DNA from: Deltaproteobacteria bacterium
GTDB taxonomy: Bacteria; Desulfobacterota; DSM-4660; Desulfatiglandales; B25-G16
Length of the DNA stretch: 14,500 nt
Direction of reading: 5' to 3'
NCBI GenBank assembly: GCA_020348625.1
Contig: CP070752.1
Span: 2,181,889 to 2,196,388 of the forward strand
Positions within the stretch are counted from its first letter, which is position 1, and each line of letters starts with the position of its first letter. Positions 7,135 to 13,212 of the stretch are shown in pieces. The notes under the pieces are model-generated. The model saw nothing but the letters and a program-made list of their open reading frames with translations, searched no databases and was not told the DNA's origin. The translations under genes and the position numbers were made by a program.

Positions 7135-7565
7135 GTGATATCCCCTAATAATGCTCCAGAAGGGATGAATCTCGAAAGATTCGGTTTGGACAGAGCGATT
7201 AATGAGGATAAGCCTCGTCATTGGGAGACTAGTATTCCCTGCAGTTCACTCTGATTGATCAACGGTAAAATGCAGTGCCGACTGGACGATTTGTAAGGGT
7301 TTTCCATAATAAGCAACATTTTTTTGCGGGGATTTCTCAACATCTTAGTCATCTTGCAATCTAGAGCGCGGTTTTAAAGAGTCCATTTTGCTCCGGAAGT
7401 GATTATGGATTTGACAGCAGGCAAAGATCGAGAACTATGAACCCATCTCAATGTTAGCGCAAACCCGCAATAAATGAACCCGGGACCGAACCCATATGTT
7501 TGGGCTTGACAAAATCGTTCGATTATAAATATCTGAGGGTTGCAGCATACCAAAACTATTACAAC
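7135..7565. other. Divergent intergenic region between the ligase operon and the first rdhA-like gene
   Basis: There is no credible gene here; the frames hold only very short open stretches. It contains a perfect inverted repeat at 7167-7182, a TTGATCAA palindrome at 7255-7262, and two TTGACA boxes on the plus strand (7411-7416 and 7506-7511). Neither box has a good -10 at 16-18 bases. The second is followed by AT-rich TATAAATAT about 12 bases on, so a promoter for the downstream gene is likely somewhere here but is not resolved. Four AACCC elements cluster at 7440, 7462, 7477 and 7489. I see no TTAAT-N4-ATTAA dehalobox of the CprK type. Confidence 0.5.
7167..7182. repeat. Short perfect inverted repeat (GAATCT-CGAA-AGATTC)
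   Basis: Six-base arms are separated by CGAA in the divergent regulatory region, about 40 bases upstream of the minus-strand -35 box. It could be a dimeric regulator site. With only six-base arms, chance is also possible. Confidence 0.35.
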
Positions 7566-7572
7566 AAGGAGG
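7566..7572 (+). promoter_or_regulatory. Ribosome binding site that sets the rdhA-like start at 7580
   Basis: AAGGAGG lies 7 bases before ATG 7580, the ideal distance. The in-frame TTG at 7574 is only one base after it and so cannot be the start. The ATG at 7580 is therefore preferred. Confidence 0.75.
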
Positions 7573-7579
7573 ATTGGGG

Positions 7580-8764
7580 ATGGGCATAGTCACGACATAT
7601 CGGCGCGCTTTCAACACCAAGAAACTGGATCCGTATCCTGTCGAGATCCTCAAGAGGGTAGATAGTCCGACCACCGTTGTGAAAGAGGATGAGGTGCCAA
7701 GATTGGACGAGCGAGAAAGCGGGTTCAATAGGGCCGCGCGGGGGGATTTTGGAACCTATCTCGCAAAGGAAAGACACCGGTTCGTGGCAAAGCACCCGCT
7801 TTCAGGGGCTCTTGTCAATATGCAGTTTACCCTGAGTGAGATCGTGGATGGTGGTGTTACGGAAAACAAGGCACCAATTCCCGATGATCCCGCCGTAATG
7901 GCACGTCACATCAAGGAGACGGCCTATTTTCTGCGGGCGGATCAGGTGGGAATCTGCGAATTGCCGCCGTACGCAGTCTACAGTCACAGTATGGAGACGG
8001 GCCAACCGGTAGAACTCGACCACACGCATGCGATTTCGATTATCGTTGATCAGGATTACAAAACCGCAAGCGCAACAGTGGGCAATGACTGGATCAGCAA
8101 CTCCATGAGTTTTGTGGCCTACTCCACCTCTGGCTTCATCGCCTGCATCTTGGCAGACTACATCCGCAGGCTGGGATACCGCGCCCGTGCGCATCATGCA
8201 CGGAATTACCAGGTAGTGGTACCGCCTATACTGCTCAGGGCGGGCATAGGTGAAATGTCCCGCATCGGTGATATCGTGGTGAGTCCTTTTTTTGGCCCGC
8301 GGTTCAAGGCCTCTGTTGTGACCACAGACCTTCCCCTGGCCGTAGACAAGCCCATCGATTTCGGGCTTCAGGATTTCTGCTCCAAATGCCTGCAATGCGC
8401 TCGTTATTGTCCAAGCGGGGCGATCAGCTTCGGCGAAAAAGTCATGTTTAACGGGTATGAGAAGTGGCCTAATGACGTGGAGAAATGTACCGGGCAGCGT
8501 GTCGGAAACAAAGAGGGAGCAGGTTGTGGCGTATGTATAGCAGTATGTCCATGGAACAAGCCATACACACCCTTTCATCGATTCGTAGGGTGGACCATGA
8601 GGAATATTCCCTTCGCCCGAAGATTTGCGGTTTGGGGGGATGAGTTGATGGGCTACGCCAAACCAAACCCTGAACACAAGTGGTGGCTGGACCTGGAGGA
8701 CGTGGATGGGGTGTTGAGAACACCTCAGTACGCTGGACGGAGAGGAAACAACAAGCCCGAGTAA
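7580..8764 (+). CDS. Soluble reductive dehalogenase-like protein (RdhA homolog) with two 4Fe-4S clusters
   Basis: This 394-residue protein has the cobalamin-binding dehalogenase fold followed by a bacterial ferredoxin domain. Family landmarks are DQVGICELPPYAVYSHS (about 118-134), ADYIRRLGYRAR (near 193-204), the GIGEMSRIGDIVVSPFFGPR segment, TTDLPLAVDKPIDFG (near 249-263) and the cluster motifs. Cluster 1 ligands are C267, C270, C273 and C277; cluster 2 ligands are C303, C316, C319 and C323. Classical RdhA proteins are Tat-exported and respiratory. Here YRRAF occurs at residues 7-11 but is followed by charged, polar sequence with no hydrophobic stretch, so the protein is predicted to be cytoplasmic. 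No separate rdhB anchor gene is adjacent. The reaction could be reductive removal of halogen from an aromatic, but another cobalamin/Fe-S reduction, related to epoxyqueuosine reductase chemistry, is not excluded. Confidence 0.85.
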   Translation: MGIVTTYRRAFNTKKLDPYPVEILKRVDSPTTVVKEDEVPRLDERESGFNRAARGDFGTYLAKERHRFVAKHPLSGALVNMQFTLSEIVDGGVTENKAPIPDDPAVMARHIKETAYFLRADQVGICELPPYAVYSHSMETGQPVELDHTHAISIIVDQDYKTASATVGNDWISNSMSFVAYSTSGFIACILADYIRRLGYRARAHHARNYQVVVPPILLRAGIGEMSRIGDIVVSPFFGPRFKASVVTTDLPLAVDKPIDFGLQDFCSKCLQCARYCPSGAISFGEKVMFNGYEKWPNDVEKCTGQRVGNKEGAGCGVCIAVCPWNKPYTPFHRFVGWTMRNIPFARRFAVWGDELMGYAKPNPEHKWWLDLEDVDGVLRTPQYAGRRGNNKPE

Positions 8765-8978
8765 CGTAACGGCAAGAAAATAGAGAGGGTTGGTCCATTC
8801 ATAACGCGATAACAGAGTCAATTCTCTATCTCCAAACAAAAAAGGGGATGCGGGCAGAGCCGGCGAGCTATTGTGCTCTCAGGCTTCCTTATGTGGGTCG
8901 TCGCCCCAAGAAAGGCCCTTTAAAAGAAAGCTCTGATGCATTGGAGTGCTGTGAGGAGCTTGATAGGCTACAAATGAC

Positions 8979-9010
8979 TTGACAACGGGAATTGGTTAAA
9001 ATAGTATACT
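8979..9010 (+). promoter_or_regulatory. Probable promoter of the GntR/FCD regulator gene
   Basis: TTGACA at 8979-8984 is a perfect -35. TAGTAT at 9002-9007 follows a 17-base spacer (four of six matches), and TATACT at 9005-9010 a 20-base spacer (five of six). The leader to the ATG at 9140 would be about 125 bases. Confidence 0.55.
9003..9010. promoter_or_regulatory. AGTATACT palindrome over the -10 region, possible GntR operator
   Basis: This perfect eight-base palindrome has a GT-AT-AC core, in keeping with the GT-N(0-3)-AC core of operators bound by FadR-type GntR proteins. Lying on the -10 of the regulator's own promoter, it would suit autorepression (inference). The arms are short and I saw no second exact copy in the divergent region upstream of 7580. 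Confidence 0.35.
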
Positions 9011-9139
9011 CTTTAATAGGTCAGACTTATATCTCCTGTGCTCCACCCTTTTTCGTGCTCAGGCTTTAGGGGCTTACTATAGTGCGAGGATCTTGGTTTT
9101 GATTTTCAGAGCGGCAGCTTGGTTCAGCCCGCAGGACCG

Positions 9140-9883
9140 ATGATGACACATCAGGTCAAACGCAATAACGTCTTTTCCGAGGCAGTATTTAGGCCTCTTG
9201 AGAAGAAGCGGTACTCTGAACAGATCGCTGATCTGATTCAGGATAAGATCCTGCGGGATCACCTCGAAACCGGCACGAGCCTCCCCTCGGAAAAGGACCT
9301 TTCGCTTGAGTTTCAGGTGAGCCGGTCGGTAATCAGAGAGGCGCTTCGAATGCTGGAGGTTTCCGGGCTGGTTAAGATCAAGAAGGGACCTTCCGGCGGT
9401 ATCTTCGTTTCAAACGGTTATCATAAGCCCATCACCAATTCCTTAAATAACCTGATCACCTTAGGCGATGTTACCATAGACCACCTCTTTGACGTCCGTT
9501 TGCTCATTGAACCTCACATCGCGATGGAAGCGGCTCTCAACGCAAAAAATGAGCATGTCGAAAAACTCAAGGAGTTAATGGGCGATTCGTCTAATCACCA
9601 AGATGATCCCATTCACCTCAAGAGAAATAACCTCAAGTTCCACCTGCTTGTGGCAAAGGCATCTGGTAACCCTGTGCTATCACTCCTCTTAGAATCGGTC
9701 ATTGAATTGCTGGTTAAGACCACGCTGGATTTCTTGGATCTCTCCCTTGAAAGACACTTCTTTCGAGTCCACGAAAGGATCGCACATGTTATTGCGCGGG
9801 GAGAATCAGAAGAGGCCAAACGCCTCATGAGCGAAGATATCCTGGATACCAAGCAGAAAATACAGAACTTTAGATCTCATTAG
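9140..9883 (+). CDS. GntR-family transcriptional regulator, FadR/FCD subfamily
   Basis: This 247-residue protein is a typical FadR/FCD regulator. The winged helix-turn-helix spans about 19-91, with SLPSEKDLSLEFQVSRSVIREALRMLE (47-73) as the recognition region and GGIFVSN as the wing. The FCD effector domain spans about 115-240, with LFDVRLLIEP (117-126), FHLLVAKASGN (167-177) and VHERIAHVIARGE (210-222). FCD proteins usually bind a metal and a small organic acid between helices. Asp118, His168 and His211 are candidate ligands. An upstream TTG at 9119 is in frame, but ATG 9140 or 9143 is better placed: AGGA at 9133-9136 lies 3 or 6 bases before them. The gene sits between the two rdhA-like genes on the same strand, so it probably controls them and perhaps the transporter. 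CprK or MarR-type regulators are the more usual partners of dehalogenases. Confidence 0.9.
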   Translation: MMTHQVKRNNVFSEAVFRPLEKKRYSEQIADLIQDKILRDHLETGTSLPSEKDLSLEFQVSRSVIREALRMLEVSGLVKIKKGPSGGIFVSNGYHKPITNSLNNLITLGDVTIDHLFDVRLLIEPHIAMEAALNAKNEHVEKLKELMGDSSNHQDDPIHLKRNNLKFHLLVAKASGNPVLSLLLESVIELLVKTTLDFLDLSLERHFFRVHERIAHVIARGESEEAKRLMSEDILDTKQKIQNFRSH

Positions 9884-9940
9884 AGGGTTTCTGCAATCCG
9901 CGATAGGTTCGAATCTTTTGGCAGTGGGGACCTTTATCTT

Positions 9941-9966
9941 AATCCGCCAAACCTGGCAATCGGATT
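9941..9966. repeat. Imperfect inverted repeat upstream of the membrane rdhA-like gene
   Basis: AATCCG (9941-9946) and CGGATT (9961-9966) pair, with an inner CCA/TGG pair around AACC and a CAAT bulge. It lies 34 bases before the GTG start, in the 117-base gap after the regulator gene. It could be a regulator site or a leader stem-loop. No T-run follows. Confidence 0.3.
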
Positions 9967-10000
9967 ATAGACCGTAGCAACTCTCGGGAGGTGACTACCT

Positions 10001-11464
10001 GTGGAAACCGTCATTACCGTATTACTCGTAATAGGTGTGGTAGGCCTTGTCATTCAGGCATTGATAGGTTTGAGTTTTTTCATCTCATGTATCTGGGAAA
10101 AGGAGCGTCGGGCAACGGTGTTTGCCGGTCTGCAATTTCTCGGTATGCTTGGGGCGCTCGTTGTCTATCTCCTTCTTATAGACATTGGTTTTTTCAGAAC
10201 GGGCCCTGGCCTCGTCATTCTCATAGCTGGCTATGTTCTTGTCCTCGTTGCCGTTTTTCTTCTTGTGAGAAGAACTGCGCCGAATCCAATGGCCCTTCAG
10301 GGGACAAAGGGCCAGATCAAAGGAGAGGTGAAAAGGCAGGATGAAAGAACCCAGGTTTTTGCAAGGAATCGATGCCTTCCACCCGGCTCAGAGCAGTATA
10401 AGGCTTTTTACAATGAATACCCGGAGTACGAAGAGTATGACAAGAGAAGAAGGCAATTGGGAGGGCCAATGGGGCATCCCGGAGTCATAGACAAACCCCA
10501 TCAAGGTCCAAACGTGGCAGCCACACTTGCATCCCAATCCATTGCGCTGCATCTTTCAACCCCTGAGGCATTCAACCCTCAACCCCACCCCGAGCTCAAG
10601 GGAAAGAGACTTGAGTTGAGTGCGGAAGAGGCTACGGAGCGGATAAAGGGCTACGCGCGAAGTCGCGGTGCTGATCTGGTTGGCATAACCGAAATCAATC
10701 CCCTTTGGGTGTATTCCCACAGGGGGGAGATTTTTCACGAGAATTGGGAGGATTGGGGCAAGGAGATCGAGGTAAGGCACAAATACGCGATTGTTTTTGC
10801 CACCCAGATGTCCTTTGAAATGGTTGGTACTGGTCCCCATTCCCCCACCATGATTGAGAGCATGGGCAACTATGCCCAAGGGGCCTATATCGCAACTCAG
10901 CTGGCGCATCTTGTTGCTAATCTCGGGTATTCCGCTAGAGCCAGTCACTTACGACATTACGATGCACTCATGGTCCCACTGGCAGTGGATGCGGGCTTGG
11001 GGGATTTAGGTCGACTGGGATATTTGATCAGCAAGGAATTTGGCCCCCGGGTGAGGTTGGGAGCCGTGACTACCGATCTCCCTCTTATACCTGATAAGCC
11101 AGTGGATATAGGGGTTGAGGACTTCTGCCGCATCTGTAAGAAGTGCGCCGTGTGTTGCCCCTCAAGTTCAATTCCCGAGGAAAGAGACCAAACGGTTGTC
11201 AATGGATCGCTGCGTTGGAAACTAAATGATGAAACCTGTTTTGAATACTGGGGAAAAATAGGCACGGACTGCAACATTTGCATGAGGGTGTGCCCGTGGA
11301 GCCACGCACGCACCTTTCCACACAAGTTGATCGTGATGCTTATCACCAGAAACAGGCTTGCGCGTCGCATCTTTTCAGCCATGGATGATATCTTCTACGC
11401 AAAGAAACCAAAGGTCAAACCCGGACCAAAGTGGGTCCAGTACAAAGCTAGCATAACGCCCTAG
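10001..11464 (+). CDS. Membrane-anchored reductive dehalogenase-like protein: three transmembrane helices fused to an RdhA domain
   Basis: This 487-residue protein begins with three hydrophobic helices (about 4-31, 39-64 and 69-90). A polar linker (91-200) and an RdhA catalytic domain with two [4Fe-4S] clusters follow. Landmarks are GADLVGITEINPLWVYSH (223-240), RHKYAIVFATQM (259-270), ANLGYSARASH (306-316), GLGDLGRLGYLISKEFGPRVRL (332-353) and TTDLPLIPDKPVDIG (357-371). Cluster ligands are C376, C379, C382, C386 and C413, C424, C427, C431. There is no Tat motif. EKERR after helix 1 and Arg/Lys-rich sequence after helix 3 predict, by the positive-inside rule, that the catalytic domain faces the cytoplasm. 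Classical systems use an exported RdhA plus a separate RdhB anchor, so this is a built-in anchor. The GTG start is supported by GGGAGGTG at 9986-9993, 7 bases before it. Dehalogenation is the best guess, not proven. Confidence 0.87.
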   Translation: METVITVLLVIGVVGLVIQALIGLSFFISCIWEKERRATVFAGLQFLGMLGALVVYLLLIDIGFFRTGPGLVILIAGYVLVLVAVFLLVRRTAPNPMALQGTKGQIKGEVKRQDERTQVFARNRCLPPGSEQYKAFYNEYPEYEEYDKRRRQLGGPMGHPGVIDKPHQGPNVAATLASQSIALHLSTPEAFNPQPHPELKGKRLELSAEEATERIKGYARSRGADLVGITEINPLWVYSHRGEIFHENWEDWGKEIEVRHKYAIVFATQMSFEMVGTGPHSPTMIESMGNYAQGAYIATQLAHLVANLGYSARASHLRHYDALMVPLAVDAGLGDLGRLGYLISKEFGPRVRLGAVTTDLPLIPDKPVDIGVEDFCRICKKCAVCCPSSSIPEERDQTVVNGSLRWKLNDETCFEYWGKIGTDCNICMRVCPWSHARTFPHKLIVMLITRNRLARRIFSAMDDIFYAKKPKVKPGPKWVQYKASITP

Positions 11465-11580
11465 CAACCTGACGCAACAAGGGGGTGGTTGAGATGGTTA
11501 GATTGTTAAGGTAACAGATAGTTGTACAGATGGGGTCCTCGAATAACAACTACTAACAAAGAGGGGTGAAAGACCCTCGG

Positions 11581-11588
11581 AAAGGAGG
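11581..11588 (+). promoter_or_regulatory. Ribosome binding site that sets the DctP start at 11596
   Basis: AAAGGAGG is 7 bases before ATG 11596, which opens directly into a signal peptide. An in-frame upstream start at 11566 would add ten charged residues ahead of it and has no such site. Confidence 0.7.
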
Positions 11589-11595
11589 TTTGAAA

Positions 11596-12624
11596 ATGAG
11601 AAAGGTAACCATGATAGGGGTCGCACTTGCGTTTGTGTTTGGTGTATATGTGTGTGGGGTTGCACCAGTGGTTAAAGCCCAGACGATCGAATTGAAATTG
11701 GCCCACTTTATGTCCCCCATGCACATACAGCATCAGAAGTCCTTTGTGCCATTTTCCAAGAGGGTTGAGGAGTTGACCAACGGGCAAGTCACGGTCAAGA
11801 TATACCCGGGAGGGGCGCTCGGTGGCCCCAAACAGCTTGCGGATGCGGCCAAGACGGGGATCACGGATATTGCCTTTGTAATCCCGTCGTATACGACCGG
11901 GCGTTTTCCGCGGACTTCTGTTTTTGATCTCCCCTTTCTGTTTGATAGCGCGCTTCACACGACCAAGGTGCTCTATACGCTCGCTTATGACTATATTGCC
12001 GACGATTACAAGGACTATAAGGTCTTGTGGTTCTACTCCTGCCCACCTGGCCAGCTCCACTCTGCGACGAAGCCCATCACTGGTGCGGAGGATCTTAAGG
12101 GGATGAAAATGCGCTCACCCGGCGCGTATATGACAAAGGCCTTGAAGCTTTTAGGTGCCAACCCCGTGGGGATGCCCATTTCCAAGCTGACCATGTCCCT
12201 TGAGAAGAAGGTTATCGACGGGGTGCTGACTCCCTACAGCGCTGTCATCGATTTTCGGCTGTGGGATTTGGTAAAGTACATCGCTGAGGTGGATATGTAC
12301 ACCATGCCGATGGCTGTGTTGATGAACAAGCAGAAGTGGAACTCTCTGCCGGATCCTGCAAAGAGGGCCATTAATGAGGCGTCAGGAATGGAATGGGGCC
12401 TGCACGCAGCACAGGTCTATGACAACCACGATCAAAACATGGTGAACCAAAATAAGGATTCCGGCAAGATCGAGATTTACAAGGTACCCCGATCCGAAAA
12501 GAAGAAATTCATGGCGGCCCTGAAGGGGATGGAAACTGATTGGATCAATGAAGCGTCCAAGAGGGGCCTCGCCGCCAAAGAACTCCTGGAAGCGACCAAA
12601 AAGTCAGCTGAAATTAATAGATAG
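11596..12624 (+). CDS. dctP: TRAP transporter substrate-binding protein, DctP family
   Basis: This 342-residue periplasmic protein captures an organic acid and delivers it to the DctQ-DctM membrane pair. A signal peptide is clear: MRK, a hydrophobic core to about residue 25, then VKA-QT, giving cleavage near residue 28-29. The mature part shows the family pattern: LKLAHFMSP (33-41), YPGGALGGPKQLADA (70-84), the FDLPFLF region (110-116) and DLKGMKMRSPGA (166-177), whose Arg173 corresponds to the arginine that binds the substrate carboxylate in DctP-type proteins. The gene follows the membrane rdhA-like gene by 131 bases on the same strand, and the transporter genes follow it. An aromatic or halogenated aromatic acid is a reasonable substrate guess from context, not from sequence. 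Confidence 0.93.
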   Translation: MRKVTMIGVALAFVFGVYVCGVAPVVKAQTIELKLAHFMSPMHIQHQKSFVPFSKRVEELTNGQVTVKIYPGGALGGPKQLADAAKTGITDIAFVIPSYTTGRFPRTSVFDLPFLFDSALHTTKVLYTLAYDYIADDYKDYKVLWFYSCPPGQLHSATKPITGAEDLKGMKMRSPGAYMTKALKLLGANPVGMPISKLTMSLEKKVIDGVLTPYSAVIDFRLWDLVKYIAEVDMYTMPMAVLMNKQKWNSLPDPAKRAINEASGMEWGLHAAQVYDNHDQNMVNQNKDSGKIEIYKVPRSEKKKFMAALKGMETDWINEASKRGLAAKELLEATKKSAEINR

Positions 12625-12649
12625 AGATATATGAGAAAGGGATGAGCGC

Positions 12650-12683
12650 CCGGGTCGACCTTAAAGTATAGAGGTCGACCCGG
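12650..12683 (+). repeat. Perfect 11-base inverted repeat (stem-loop) between dctP and dctQ
   Basis: CCGGGTCGACC (12650-12660) and GGTCGACCCGG (12673-12683) are exact reverse complements separated by 12 bases. The stem is GC-rich, but AAAGTGC follows rather than a T-run, so it is not a complete intrinsic terminator. In transporter operons a hairpin after the binding-protein gene commonly stabilises the upstream mRNA or limits read-through, keeping binding protein in excess. That role is inferred here. Confidence 0.75.
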
Positions 12684-12705
12684 AAAGTGCAGGTCTGATC
12701 ATTTT

Positions 12706-13212
12706 ATGAAGATACAACAGTTACATCACAGCGTCGAATTGTGGGTCAATCCCATATCGAAAATAGTGAACCGTATTGCTTACGGAGTGCTGTTCTTTAT
12801 GATGCTTCTCACCATAGCTGATGTGTTTTTGAGGAAGGTATTCAGCAGCTCTATTTTGGGCACCGTTGAGGTTACTGAGTTCATGTTGCTGATTCTGGTC
12901 TTTTTTGCCCTGGCGCAGACCGAGGTGCTGAATGGTCATGTGAAGGTGGATTTGGTGATGGGCCGTTTCAGCGAACGCAGCCAGGCGATGGTTGATGCAA
13001 TTACCCAATTGGCTTGTTTTTTCCTCTTTGGATTATTCACTTGGTCCGCGCTGGTCTATTCGGGAAAAATGAGAGAGGCGGTAGAGGTATCGCAGGATCT
13101 GTGGCTTCCTATTTTTCCATTTGTCTATGTCGTTGCGGCTGGATGCGCCCTGTTGAGCCTTGTGCTGCTAACAAAGTTCTTTATGGCCCTAGTAAAGATA
13201 ATTAAGTCATGA
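12706..13212 (+). CDS. dctQ: TRAP transporter small membrane subunit, DctQ family
   Basis: This 168-residue protein has four predicted membrane helices (about 23-42, 56-73, 95-118 and 133-160), the normal DctQ topology. The stretch ADVFLRKVF (38-46) followed by TEFMLLILVFFALAQTEVLNGHVKVDL (57-83) is characteristic of the family. With DctM it forms the Na+- or proton-driven transporter that accepts substrate from the DctP-type protein. The Shine-Dalgarno site is weak: only AGG about 13 bases before the ATG. With the hairpin just upstream, this suggests lower translation than dctP. Its stop overlaps the dctM start as ATGA. Confidence 0.92.
   Translation: MKIQQLHHSVELWVNPISKIVNRIAYGVLFFMMLLTIADVFLRKVFSSSILGTVEVTEFMLLILVFFALAQTEVLNGHVKVDLVMGRFSERSQAMVDAITQLACFFLFGLFTWSALVYSGKMREAVEVSQDLWLPIFPFVYVVAAGCALLSLVLLTKFFMALVKIIKS

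Larger units (their letters stand above)
8765..9139. other. Intergenic region between the first rdhA-like gene and the GntR regulator
   Basis: About 375 bases without a convincing gene. A seven-base inverted repeat (8780-8786 with 8823-8829, 36-base loop) follows the rdhA-like stop but has no T-run, so I do not call a terminator. A 44-codon frame opens at ATG 8848 but lacks a properly spaced ribosome binding site. The promoter and palindrome for the regulator gene are at 8979-9010 and are listed separately. Confidence 0.5.

Noticed and set aside
7135..7573. Dehalobox or FNR/CRP-type site upstream of the soluble rdhA-like gene
   Set aside because: I looked for TTAAT-N4-ATTAA and TTGAT-N4-ATCAA and found neither. 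TTGATCAA at 7255-7262 lacks the four-base spacer.
8780..8829. Inverted repeat after the soluble rdhA-like gene as a terminator
   Set aside because: The arms are only seven bases, the loop is 36 bases, and there is no T-run after the second arm.
7802..8839. Long minus-strand open frame (345 codons) opposite the soluble rdhA-like gene
   Set aside because: Its translation shows no family motif, and it is fully antisense to a gene with clear conserved cofactor motifs. It is a codon-bias shadow.
8848..8982. 44-codon plus-strand frame in the gap before the GntR gene
   Set aside because: The G-rich stretch directly abuts the ATG, so no properly spaced ribosome binding site exists. No motif is visible, and the frame runs into the -35 box of the regulator promoter.
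11465..11595. Short inverted repeats (CAACC/GGTTG, TGTTA/TAACA, GAGGG/CCCTC) after the membrane rdhA-like gene
   Set aside because: Arms of five bases are expected by chance at this density. There is no T-run and no clear promoter, so I call neither a terminator nor an operator.
11506..12060. Minus-strand open frame opposite the 5' half of dctP
   Set aside because: The dctP frame has a signal peptide, ribosome binding site and family motifs. The antisense product is basic and low in structure.
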